From CAYHVK01 sp964360255 (lineage in GTDB: Bacteria; Bdellovibrionota; Bdellovibrionia; Bdellovibrionales; UBA1609), in the NCBI GenBank assembly GCA_964360255.1, contig CAYHVK010000007.1, positions 1 through 64,000 on the forward strand: DNA of 64,000 nt. The letters run 5' to 3'. The notes under the pieces are model-generated. The model saw nothing but the letters and a program-made list of their open reading frames with translations, was not told the DNA's origin and searched no databases. Positions within the stretch are counted from its first letter, which is position 1; each line of letters starts with the position of its first letter. A program made the translations under genes and the position numbers. This document shows positions 25,912 to 34,640 of this stretch, in pieces.

Positions 25912-26700
25912 ATGGCTATATCTCTGCCCATGAAAAACAAAGTTGTATTTGTCACTGGTAGCTCTTCAGGCATTGGACTCGGCATTGCTCGCGCCTACGC
26001 GCAAGCAGGAGCCAGCGTTATTCTTCACGGCATCGAAGCTGATTTCGGACTCGCTTTAGAGATCGAAAAAGAGTTCGGTAATAAAGCCATGTACATTCAA
26101 AGCGATTTGTCTCGCCGTGATGACTCTATTAATACCCTCCGCAAAGCCACGCAGTTTATGGGCGATGTGGATATTCTTGTGAACAATGCGGGCATTCAGT
26201 TTGTGAGCCCTATCGAAGACTTCCCCTATGAAAAATGGCAGTCGATTATTGATATCAACTTAAGCTCTGTATTTTATCTCTCTCAATTCGTATGGACGCC
26301 GATGAAGAAAAAAGGCTTCGGCCGCATTATCAATATTTCTTCGGTCCACGGACTTCGCGCCTCTGAGTTTAAATCAGCCTACGTGGCCGCTAAGCACGCT
26401 GTTGTCGGCCTCACTAAGGTTCTGGCCCTTGAAGCGGCTAATACCGGTGTAACAGCCAATGCGATCTGCCCAGGGTATGTGCATACTCCCCTCGTTGATA
26501 AGCAGATTCAGAATCAGGCGAAGGCCCATAACCTTTCTGAATCTGAAGTGATCGAAAAGGTTCTGCTTAAAAAACAACCCATTAAAAAGTTCGTCTCTCT
26601 CGAAGCCATCTCACAATTGAGCTTGTATCTTTCGCAGCCTTACAGCGAAACTATTACTGGTGCCTCATTTGTTTTGGATGGTGGATGGACAAGTCAGTAA
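25912..26700 (+). CDS. bdhA: 3-hydroxybutyrate dehydrogenase (SDR family)
   Basis: NAD-dependent oxidation of (R)-3-hydroxybutyrate to acetoacetate, in polyhydroxybutyrate or ketone-body use. SDR motifs: TGSSSGIG (15-22), NNAG (91-94), Ser144, Tyr157 and Lys161. The C-terminal half has the features that separate this enzyme from other SDRs: 'NAICPGYVHTPLVDKQI', 'SEVIEKVLLKKQPIKKFV' and GASFVLDGGWTSQ. An ATG at 25930 is an alternative start and gives the more usual N-terminus. Its last 16 bases overlap the GNAT gene. Confidence 0.88.
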   Translation: MAISLPMKNKVVFVTGSSSGIGLGIARAYAQAGASVILHGIEADFGLALEIEKEFGNKAMYIQSDLSRRDDSINTLRKATQFMGDVDILVNNAGIQFVSPIEDFPYEKWQSIIDINLSSVFYLSQFVWTPMKKKGFGRIINISSVHGLRASEFKSAYVAAKHAVVGLTKVLALEAANTGVTANAICPGYVHTPLVDKQIQNQAKAHNLSESEVIEKVLLKKQPIKKFVSLEAISQLSLYLSQPYSETITGASFVLDGGWTSQ

Positions 26701-27491
26701 GAGATTATCTTTATCAGCACGAAGCCCAGAATGGCCTCCTCTTAGGACTCTGGGGGTCTTTCAATAAATCGAACAGCCTTATAGTTTTGCGGGATTCAAA
26801 TCAGCAGATCACTTTAGTCGCCGCCTACATCGATCAGCCCTATCGCAACTTAGTTCTCAGCCATACTTCCGTGACAGATCCGTCCGAGCTCATCAAAAAA
26901 TGTGAAGAATTAAAGCTCGATCTCGGTGGCATCGTCGGCACGCAAGAGTTAGTAAAGCCATTTGTTCAAATCTGGGTTAAGAAAGTCCAAACCTCGGCGA
27001 AAATCGTAATGGAGCAAATGCTCTATGAAATGAAAACACTGAAGCCGCCTCAAAAAGTGCAAGGCGCAGCCCGAATTGCTGAGAAAAAAGACTTTGATAT
27101 TTTAACGGAGTGGAATATTGCCTTCCGTAATGAAAGCATGCCTGATGAGCCTATAAGGCGTATGGATGCCGAAAAGGCCGCGCAAATGGCCATCGTAAAT
27201 CAAGACACCTTTATCTGGGATGTGAATGGAGTCGATGTTTCAAGCGCGCAGATAGCCCGCCCAACCGAAAATTCAATGTCAGTGCGGTACGTGTACACTC
27301 CACCAGAGCATCGCAAGCGAGGCTATGCATCGGCCGTTACTGCCGCAGCTAGTGAAGCGATTTTCGCTAAAGGTAAAAAGAGCTGCGTGCTGTATACAGA
27401 CGCAATGAACCCAACTTCAAATAAGATCTATCAAAACTTGGGTTATGAATGGGTTTGCAACTCTATTTATTACAGATTTCTAAAAGCTTAA
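26685..27491 (+). CDS. GNAT family N-acetyltransferase
   Basis: The C-terminal 130 residues form a GNAT domain: acetyl-CoA loop YVYTPPEHRKRGYASAV (the RxxGxA pyrophosphate site) and the closing 'LYTDAMNPTSNKIYQNLGYEWV'. The N-terminal 130 residues are a family-specific region seen in FR47-like acetyltransferases. Substrate unknown. It begins within the 3' end of the dehydrogenase gene, so the pair is likely one operon. Confidence 0.85.
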   Translation: MDKSVRDYLYQHEAQNGLLLGLWGSFNKSNSLIVLRDSNQQITLVAAYIDQPYRNLVLSHTSVTDPSELIKKCEELKLDLGGIVGTQELVKPFVQIWVKKVQTSAKIVMEQMLYEMKTLKPPQKVQGAARIAEKKDFDILTEWNIAFRNESMPDEPIRRMDAEKAAQMAIVNQDTFIWDVNGVDVSSAQIARPTENSMSVRYVYTPPEHRKRGYASAVTAAASEAIFAKGKKSCVLYTDAMNPTSNKIYQNLGYEWVCNSIYYRFLKA

Positions 27492-27506
27492 AGCGAGTGA
27501 AAATCT

Positions 27507-28823
27507 TTAAGCTGCTTGGTCATCGCGAGTGATCAAAGCCTCGCAAGTCGGTGGTAGCGAAGCCTGCTTACGGCGTTTTGAAAAGTAAGAGTTCAGCGAA
27601 GTGATCGCCTTAGTTTTAGCCGTATTAATAGCGCGCACCACTTGCGCCCCTTTATAAGCCATCACTAAACCACTCACGCCAAGACCGCTAACAACGTACT
27701 TAACTGGCGCAAAGTGAGGGGCCGCTACATACATCGAATCAATAGATGGCGAAACAATGGCAGCCGTCTGAAGCATTTTCTTGTACGTCTTGTAATCAAT
27801 GACTCCGGCTTTAAAAAGATAGCGGCCAGCTACATCGAAGAACACGTAATCGTAAGCCGAAGCCGCACCCAATAAACCAATGGCAAAAGCGCTAGCTAGT
27901 GAAGTGATATGCAGGTCGCCATTGATATAGATAACGCCGATATACGTGGCAGCGCCAGCTAGAGCCGCAGCCATAATCGAACCCGTTACATCAAGAGCAT
28001 GTTCATGAATCTTCGACCAAGCTTGTGCATCGATCTGAATCGCCTCTTTCGGAGGCTCATTATAAACATGGCCATAAACACGATTTCTGATTTCGTAAAT
28101 GCGACTCGATGAGCGGTTGAAAACACGATCAACGGCAAACGCAACTTTGTCAGACAGCTTGGTCAGTGCGCGCCCACCGAAATCTAAGTACTTGAGCCAT
28201 TGCTGCGTAAATACCATTCTTAACATCGATACTGAGAATAAAACTGAAGCCGTACCAAATGTTGTCGTGAGATCTTTAGTGAAGGCATAAGTCACTCCAC
28301 CCGCTATGCCTGTCACTGCAAGATTCACTAATATAGTGGCACTGAGTTCTTTTTTATTCTCTTTGGCTCTTTCAACTTTAGCTTTAACGCCGGTGCGAAT
28401 TTGACTGATTTTATCTTTGAACTTCTGCGCCCAGTTTCTTGTATCAGGAGCCGAGATCTCAATGATCTTTACGTCTTGGCCTTCTTTTAAATTGAGCTCT
28501 TCAATAGCCTCTTTGATGTCTTCAAGATTTTCGCCGTTATCAAAAATAACAACGGGGCCATTGGCCGCTTCAACGATTTCTTTAAGAACCTTTTGTTCAT
28601 CGCTCGACTCAATTGTAGAAACTGAAATATCAGCTTGAGCTCCGTTTGGACCCGCGAGGCGTTCTGTCGCCGTTGAAGCAAGAACTTCAGTCACAGCTGA
28701 CTTAATGTCGCTGTCTTCTTTTTTACCGTCATTCTTATCGGCCGCAAATAATGGAGCTGGCCCGCCCAGCAATATAGCGATTGTTAGTATGTACTTAAGA
28801 AAATCTTGTTGTAACTTGCCCAT
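27507..28823 (-). CDS. Unrecognised multi-pass membrane protein with signal peptide
   Basis: No family recognised. 438 aa from an ATG at 28823 that follows AAGGAATGAA. Signal peptide up to about residue 27 (GPAPLFAA), then an acidic soluble region of about 120 residues containing a beta-alpha segment (GPVVIFDNGENLEDIKEAIEEL), then at least four or five hydrophobic helices from about residue 165 onward, with a positively charged loop between pairs. Cysteine is nearly absent. Its general plan (exported N-terminal domain, then several helices, paired with charged loops) resembles the protein at 30656-32455, though no clear sequence match was seen. Confidence 0.65.
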   Translation of the reverse strand: MGKLQQDFLKYILTIAILLGGPAPLFAADKNDGKKEDSDIKSAVTEVLASTATERLAGPNGAQADISVSTIESSDEQKVLKEIVEAANGPVVIFDNGENLEDIKEAIEELNLKEGQDVKIIEISAPDTRNWAQKFKDKISQIRTGVKAKVERAKENKKELSATILVNLAVTGIAGGVTYAFTKDLTTTFGTASVLFSVSMLRMVFTQQWLKYLDFGGRALTKLSDKVAFAVDRVFNRSSSRIYEIRNRVYGHVYNEPPKEAIQIDAQAWSKIHEHALDVTGSIMAAALAGAATYIGVIYINGDLHITSLASAFAIGLLGAASAYDYVFFDVAGRYLFKAGVIDYKTYKKMLQTAAIVSPSIDSMYVAAPHFAPVKYVVSGLGVSGLVMAYKGAQVVRAINTAKTKAITSLNSYFSKRRKQASLPPTCEALITRDDQAA

Positions 28824-29021
28824 TTCATTCCTTGATTCGAAAATATCCCGAACCAAGTACTTCCAATCCGTATTCCACTGGATAAATTTCAAAAAAGACC
28901 AAAAAGACCAATGCTTTTACAGTCGTGAACTTCTTACAAATATAATTTGTTCCACCGAGGTACCAGATTCTGTCACTATTTCGGGGGCTTAGAGGCCCTA
29001 TGGTCAGCGTTTAGATGGCTA

Positions 29022-29555
29022 TTAAACTTTAAGCTTCGCCTTCAGAGATAAGCCGAGAGTGAAGCGCGCAAAGATCTCTTCTGGATTTTTCTTAGAGAAA
29101 GCCACCACATCAATGGGAGCTGTCACTCTTTCGTTCTTTGCCAATGCCTCTTGAACCATTCCATTGATCTTTGCACCTTGCTCGCAACGAAAAACTACAC
29201 CAGTTTCGGCTCGTTTTAAGAAATCAACCGTCAGATTTTTGAAAACCGGTACCATTGTCGCTTTGTCTTTATATTGTTCAGCTACATTCAGGGCTAAAAT
29301 GGCCACGACCGCATCCGCTCCGATAGCAAGAGCCCCGAAGTACATACTTTTTAAATGATTCTGGGTCACATAATTGAGGGGAACATAAAGATCGCAGCTT
29401 TCATTATCTACTTTTAAAACTTTTGGATTCACCATGAAAAGAAGCGGAATTTGCGCTAGCCCAAAAAGCTTTAACTTGGCCGTTGGCGAAAGTTTTTGCG
29501 TGACCGCTTTATCGAGAGTTTTCATCAGGTTGTTTTTAAGCAGACTAAAGTCCAT
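29022..29555 (-). CDS. DUF4442 hotdog-fold protein
   Basis: A 177-residue protein with the DUF4442 layout: 'LFMVNPKVLKVDNESCDLYVPL' then 'NHLKSMYFGALAIGADAVVAIL', the hotdog helix, and a C-terminal strand pair. Related to acyl-CoA thioesterases; the group has few tested members. Substrate unknown. Followed by no close co-directional partner. Confidence 0.75.
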   Translation of the reverse strand: MDFSLLKNNLMKTLDKAVTQKLSPTAKLKLFGLAQIPLLFMVNPKVLKVDNESCDLYVPLNYVTQNHLKSMYFGALAIGADAVVAILALNVAEQYKDKATMVPVFKNLTVDFLKRAETGVVFRCEQGAKINGMVQEALAKNERVTAPIDVVAFSKKNPEEIFARFTLGLSLKAKLKV

Positions 29556-29693
29556 GGGCTCTCTTTTCGTTAGTAGATTACAAAATTATTACCTTTTTTT
29601 GCCCTTAGAGTCGCCTGAAAACAAACTGGTCGTCTCATTTTGAGATTTGATTTAAACGTGGTTTCTTCCGATAAGCAGGTATCGGAGGCAATG

Positions 29694-29987
29694 ATGCATT
29701 CAAATGAAGATATCGCGAACTTATATAGTTTTTTAAAGCAAACGCCAGAGGGCGCGCTTCGCAAAATGTTAGTAGCTGCTGACCTAACAGACGGCCACTT
29801 TCGACTCTTAGTTAAACTAGCTAAAGGCGCGGATGAAGCTGCATTTACAGAGTGTTTTAATTCAGAAGGTTTCGGGCAAATGAGATTGAGTGCCAAAGAA
29901 CTTCCTATGAAAGAAACGTTCTGGCCCATCTGCAAAAAGAAAGTTATGTCTCTCGGATTAATCTCTGCAGAGAAAAAAGCCGCTTAA
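29694..29987 (+). CDS. Small hypothetical protein
   Basis: 97 aa; no family recognised. GGAGG precedes two tandem ATGs (29691, 29694), the second with better spacing; an upstream TTG at 29640 is rejected. The sequence is mostly helical and amphipathic, with two Cys. Its final bases overlap the convergent GbsR-type gene by 4. It lies divergently from the DUF4442 gene. Confidence 0.6.
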   Translation: MHSNEDIANLYSFLKQTPEGALRKMLVAADLTDGHFRLLVKLAKGADEAAFTECFNSEGFGQMRLSAKELPMKETFWPICKKKVMSLGLISAEKKAA

Positions 29988-30493
29988 AGCTTCACGGTCG
30001 AGAAATCGACCGCTTGAAGTTCGACAACAGCAGTGAGGGTGGTGGTCGCAACATGAATCATCTGCCCCAAATTCTTCATCTTCTCTAAATTCGCTAAATT
30101 CGAAGCATTCGCCGTGCAACTATCAATGGCCTGCTTAAATTCTTGATCTAGCTTCATCATCATCTTGAGCTCACGTTGTTTGAGCACTTCGATAATCACT
30201 TCTTTTATGTTTGGATTGGCTACGTAAACATACGTATCGCGTGCGCTTTTACCACTTTGAGTGATCACATTATATTGCAAAAGATCCGCGATCGTAATGC
30301 TGACAAGTGATTTAGAAATTTTCAGACGACTCATGAGCTCAGCCGCATCGATAGGCTCTTGAGCCAGGTAAATATGAGTCCAAATTTTTCCGTGAATACT
30401 TTTGAAGCCCCAGTACTGAATGAACTGTCCAATTTCTTCAGCGAGGCGATTCACCTTTTCAATACAAGCCGGCTCCATAAAATCCACATCCAA
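29984..30493 (-). CDS. GbsR/MarR-type transcriptional regulator
   Basis: Winged-helix DNA-binding protein of the GbsR branch of MarR: 'CIEKVNRLAEEIGQFIQYWGFKSIHGKIWTHIYL' opening, recognition region 'ELMSRLKISKSLVSITIADLLQYNVI', then a C-terminal helical dimerisation region. In GbsR the ligand is choline, but many members regulate unrelated membrane-stress genes. A second ATG at 30478 is an equally possible start. The divergent membrane protein gene at 30656 is an obvious candidate target. Confidence 0.82.
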   Translation of the reverse strand: MDVDFMEPACIEKVNRLAEEIGQFIQYWGFKSIHGKIWTHIYLAQEPIDAAELMSRLKISKSLVSITIADLLQYNVITQSGKSARDTYVYVANPNIKEVIIEVLKQRELKMMMKLDQEFKQAIDSCTANASNLANLEKMKNLGQMIHVATTTLTAVVELQAVDFSTVKL

Positions 30494-30655
30494 ATCGACA
30501 AATAATTGAAGAATTTCTAGATACTTAAGTGATAAAACAATTTTTGTTTTTCAGCAACTGTGCGGCACTTTTGAATCTTTTACTTAATAACCATTGATTT
30601 CTTATACTTAGCTATTCAGATAGTGATTATTTCAGCCAATTTGATATAAAGCGTC

Positions 30656-32455
30656 ATGCTTCGATTCATACTCTCCCTAGTTATTTCGTCTGTAATAGCC
30701 ATCGAACCTGCGCTTGCGAAAATTCCGCCCGCTACATATACACCGCAATTTTCTGGTCAGAGCTACGAAGGTGTAAATCACTTTCCACGCCCACTCGAAA
30801 GCGATGAGAAAGCATGGGCAGAATTTCTTGCGAATGAAATTAAAACAGCTGAGCCCACAAATTTAGAAAAAGTGGCAAAGGCCCAACCCGACATCGTTCA
30901 GCTGATGCTCAAGTACCGCGATATTTTTGCCGCGGCCCGAGTTGAAATTGACGCTTTGATAGCCCAAGTGGGTGAAGAAAAATTCCGTCTCGATTATTTA
31001 GATGCGAATAAAGTGATCCATGTTGATGGTGAGTACGGAAAAATGGAATTCACTAATATTGATGGGTTCCCGGTTGGCAAGATCACGCACCAACCTTCTG
31101 GCGTAAGCTTCTTAGTTTATGATGAAAATGAAATCGCCCGTGCTTCAAAACACTTAGAAATCTACATTGCCCGTCAGCACTATGATGCCGGTGCCACTCG
31201 CAAAGAAACACATTATATAGATGCTAATGGTAAGAAGCAGAAAATTCGTGCGGGCCGCGATATCATTCTTATGGGAATTAAAACTGAATCACGAGAAGTC
31301 AATGTTGAGGTTTCTGCTCGTAAACGCGGCATTAAAAATTGGTGGCATGCCACTTATAAAACTCCGACGAAAAGAAACGTTATGGAAGGTTTCTTCTCTG
31401 GCATTTTACAATTCGGCTCTTCATATGCTTTAGCGGAAATGGTTTCTCATATTTTACCAGGTTACGTCCACGGTGATACACCACTGATGGTGGCTGGCTT
31501 TACGTTTGCTTTCGGCACAGTGATCGGAATCTGGAACAGCTTCTATCAAAACTGGCGCGCACGCGGACCCAAATGGGCACGTGATCTAAAAGCTATGTCT
31601 CTCAGTTTAGCTTATTATTTCGGTGTTTCTGTAGTGACAGGTGCCGGCGTTCAGCAACTGACAATGATTGACCCTAGTACGAGCCTCACGCAGACGGTTG
31701 GATTCTTTCAAGCTTTCTTTGATGCCATTGCTTCTGACCCAGCTCAATACGCAGCTGACCAAGCTTCATCATTTACAAAATGGATGACCAGTATTACTGG
31801 CCTAGGCTCATTAGCACTCGCCGCGAAAATGCACTTCTATCATAACTTCTTAGCTAACAACGAACTTAAGAACGTGGGTTACTGGCTACAAAGAATTCAA
31901 GAGATCGAACGTCGCGACCTTAAGGTTTATAGCAAAGATATTCCAATCCCTATTGGCATTCAGAGAAATGCTGAGACCGATAAACTTGAAGTTAAAACTT
32001 GGGATATGAAAGTGGCTATTAGTAAGCGCTTCATTAACCGACAGATTATTTATTATCTGCCCGTGAACTGGACAAAATTCGTCGACCAGGTTTGGTTTGG
32101 TACGACAATCGGCCCGGCTATTAACGGCACACTGCCGCCTTACTTTCCGTTTATTTCTATGGCCGGCTTCTGGACAATTGTTATCGGCAGCACTTACTGG
32201 ATGAACTATTGGGGCTATAAGAAGCATAAAGACGCAGCTGAGCGACTTAAAATCCGTGAAGACGTACCTTATTACTTCCCGAGTTTTTATTTAAACGGGA
32301 TTAAAAATGTATTCAAAAAAACCTCTGAAGGTATGAAGCGCCGCGGACAACAGATGATGAAACTCCTCGGCGCGGGCCCAAATGATACAACGCAAGCCGC
32401 AAAAGACTGTGGCCAGTATTTAGAAAAAGATAAGATAGACCGTAACGCCAGCTAG
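30656..32455 (+). CDS. Unrecognised multi-pass membrane protein
   Basis: 599 aa, no family recognised. N-terminal signal peptide (cleavage near EPALA), an exported soluble region of about 210 residues with charged helices, then about six hydrophobic segments between residues 240 and 530 (examples: 'GFFSGILQFGSSYALAEMV', 'LMVAGFTFAFGTVIGIWN', 'MAGFWTIVIGSTYWMNYWGY') separated by Lys/Arg-rich loops. It is divergent from the GbsR-type regulator and is followed by a hairpin and then oligopeptidase B. Confidence 0.65.
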   Translation: MLRFILSLVISSVIAIEPALAKIPPATYTPQFSGQSYEGVNHFPRPLESDEKAWAEFLANEIKTAEPTNLEKVAKAQPDIVQLMLKYRDIFAAARVEIDALIAQVGEEKFRLDYLDANKVIHVDGEYGKMEFTNIDGFPVGKITHQPSGVSFLVYDENEIARASKHLEIYIARQHYDAGATRKETHYIDANGKKQKIRAGRDIILMGIKTESREVNVEVSARKRGIKNWWHATYKTPTKRNVMEGFFSGILQFGSSYALAEMVSHILPGYVHGDTPLMVAGFTFAFGTVIGIWNSFYQNWRARGPKWARDLKAMSLSLAYYFGVSVVTGAGVQQLTMIDPSTSLTQTVGFFQAFFDAIASDPAQYAADQASSFTKWMTSITGLGSLALAAKMHFYHNFLANNELKNVGYWLQRIQEIERRDLKVYSKDIPIPIGIQRNAETDKLEVKTWDMKVAISKRFINRQIIYYLPVNWTKFVDQVWFGTTIGPAINGTLPPYFPFISMAGFWTIVIGSTYWMNYWGYKKHKDAAERLKIREDVPYYFPSFYLNGIKNVFKKTSEGMKRRGQQMMKLLGAGPNDTTQAAKDCGQYLEKDKIDRNAS

Positions 32456-32456
32456 A

Positions 32457-32473
32457 CCCTGTCAAAGACAGGG
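32457..32473 (+). terminator. Perfect short hairpin between membrane-protein gene and oligopeptidase B
   Basis: CCCTGTC (32457-32463) and GACAGGG (32467-32473) form a perfect seven-base-pair stem with an AAA loop. There is no T-run after it, so it may attenuate or stabilise transcript rather than terminate. Confidence 0.45.
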
Positions 32474-32489
32474 CCTACACTCTTAGAAG

Positions 32490-34640
32490 ATGAAATATGC
32501 ACTCGTCTTATTAATTTTCTTCGGAGTTACCACTATGTCTTTCGCCTCAGATAATTCGCCTTCGGCCCAAAAAGCACCAATCGCTAAAAAAGAAAATCAG
32601 ATTCTTAAAAAACACGGCGACAAACGTGTAGACCCTTACTTTTGGATGAATAAGCGCGATTCGAAAGATGTGCTCGATTATCTCAACGCAGAAAATAAGT
32701 ATTATGATACACAGATGAAGCCCTTCGATTCATTGAAGACCGATCTCTACAACGAGATTCGTGGTCGCATGAAAGATGACGAGGCTTCTGTTCCGTATAA
32801 AAAAGGTTCTTATTATTATTTCACGCGTTTTAATAAGGGAGCCGAATACCCTCTATTTGCCCGCAAACCCATAGGATCAGAGAGCGAAGAGATTCTTTTA
32901 GATATTCCGGCTTTAGCAAAAGATGAAAAATTCTTTCAAGTGGGCGCAATGTCTTTATCACCAGATCACAATATCCTGGCCTACGCAGTGGATACGGTCG
33001 GGCGCCGCTTCTACGACATTCACTTTCGCGATTTAAAGAATAAGAAGTTTATCGATTATAAAATTCTTGCGACGACAGGTTCTTTTGCTTGGGCCAATGA
33101 TAACAAGACCTTTTTCTTCGCCAAACAAGATCCAAAGACATTGCGTGCGGATAAAATTTATCGCGGTCAATTAGGCTCTGATAAATTTGAACTTGTTTTT
33201 GAAGAGAAAGACGAGGCCTTTCATGTTGGACTCACTAAGTCGCTGACGCTCGATACGATTTTAATTAATTCTTCGAGCACACTCGCAACCGAAGTTCAGA
33301 TTTTAGATGCGAATGAGCCGCAAAAAGCTCCCCGTGTTTTTTTGAAGCGTGAAAAGAAACATGAATACAGTGTTACCGATGCGGGTGATCGCTATTATGT
33401 TATCTCGAACTGGAAAGCTAAAAACTTTCAAGTCTTTGAAGTTTTAAAAGAAAAAGAGAGTCAAAAATCCCCTTCAGCTTTTGATAAAAAAAGCTGGAAG
33501 GTTTTGATTCCCCACAGCACGAAGATTTTTGTCGAAGATATCTATGCCTTTGAAAAATATTTTATTTTAGGTCAGCGCCAAAATGCTTTAACCGAACTGG
33601 TCGTTTACAAACGTACAGATAAAAAATCAGCAATGAAGAAAACTCCGATTCGATTTAAAGATGAAGCTTATGTGGCTGCTTTCGGTGCCAATGCCGAATA
33701 CAAAACCGAAGTTTTTCGTTATGAGTACGAATCTTTATCTCAGCCACCAACGACTTACGATTACGATTTAAAAACCAATAAATCCATTATTGTGCACACT
33801 AAAGATGTGCCGAATTACAACGCCGCCGATTACAAAACGCTGCGTTTATTCGCAACGGCTCGTGACGGCGCTAAGATTCCTATTTCTATATTAGTAAAAA
33901 AAGATTTTAAGCCGAAAGCTAAAAACCCACTTTTTGTTTATGGCTACGGCTCTTATGGCTACAGCCTTGACCCTTCATTTGATCGAACGGTGATCAGCTT
34001 GGTAGATCGTGATTACGCTTATGCCATTTTACATATTCGCGGCGGCTCTGAAAAAGGCCGGGAATGGTATGAATCCGGCAAACTGATGAAGAAGAAAAAC
34101 ACCTTCAACGATTTTATCGATGCGACAGAATTTTTGGTTAAAAAAGGTTATGGTCAGAAAAACCGCGTTTATGCCATGGGCGGTAGCGCTGGTGGATTGT
34201 TGATGGGTACCGTTTTAAATATGAGACCTGATCTTTACAACGGAGTTGTTGCGATCGTTCCGTTTGTTGATGTTGTGACGACGATGCTCGATGACACCAT
34301 TCCCCTCACAACTTTTGAGTATGATGAATGGGGAAATCCGAATGAAGCTAAGTATTACAAATATATGAAAAGTTACTCGCCTTACGATAATGTTAAGGCG
34401 AAAGCGTATCCGAATATTTTTGTGGCCACTGGTTATCACGATTCACAAGTGCAGTATTGGGAACCCGCTAAATGGGTCGCAAAACTTCGTGAACTCAATA
34501 CGAGCGATAAAAAAATCGTGTTTAAAACCGATATGGATGCGGGCCACTCGGGCGCGACCGGTCGTTTTAAATCAATCGAGGAAGATGCCATGTACTACAG
34601 CTTCTTCCTGGCTGTGGATAATTTAATTAATAAAAAATAA
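32490..34640 (+). CDS. ptrB: Oligopeptidase B / prolyl oligopeptidase family (S9A), exported
   Basis: Serine peptidase for short peptides, normally cutting after Lys/Arg. Triad: Ser566 in MGGSAGGLLMG, Asp651 in TGYHDSQV and His686 in DAGHSGATG. 'PYFWMNKRDSKDVLDYLNAEN' at the start and the beta-propeller region up to about residue 430 are standard. Unlike most bacterial oligopeptidase B it has a signal peptide (MKYALVLLIFFGVTTMSFA), so it is predicted to act outside the cytoplasm. 716 aa, normal size plus signal. Confidence 0.92.
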   Translation: MKYALVLLIFFGVTTMSFASDNSPSAQKAPIAKKENQILKKHGDKRVDPYFWMNKRDSKDVLDYLNAENKYYDTQMKPFDSLKTDLYNEIRGRMKDDEASVPYKKGSYYYFTRFNKGAEYPLFARKPIGSESEEILLDIPALAKDEKFFQVGAMSLSPDHNILAYAVDTVGRRFYDIHFRDLKNKKFIDYKILATTGSFAWANDNKTFFFAKQDPKTLRADKIYRGQLGSDKFELVFEEKDEAFHVGLTKSLTLDTILINSSSTLATEVQILDANEPQKAPRVFLKREKKHEYSVTDAGDRYYVISNWKAKNFQVFEVLKEKESQKSPSAFDKKSWKVLIPHSTKIFVEDIYAFEKYFILGQRQNALTELVVYKRTDKKSAMKKTPIRFKDEAYVAAFGANAEYKTEVFRYEYESLSQPPTTYDYDLKTNKSIIVHTKDVPNYNAADYKTLRLFATARDGAKIPISILVKKDFKPKAKNPLFVYGYGSYGYSLDPSFDRTVISLVDRDYAYAILHIRGGSEKGREWYESGKLMKKKNTFNDFIDATEFLVKKGYGQKNRVYAMGGSAGGLLMGTVLNMRPDLYNGVVAIVPFVDVVTTMLDDTIPLTTFEYDEWGNPNEAKYYKYMKSYSPYDNVKAKAYPNIFVATGYHDSQVQYWEPAKWVAKLRELNTSDKKIVFKTDMDAGHSGATGRFKSIEEDAMYYSFFLAVDNLINKK

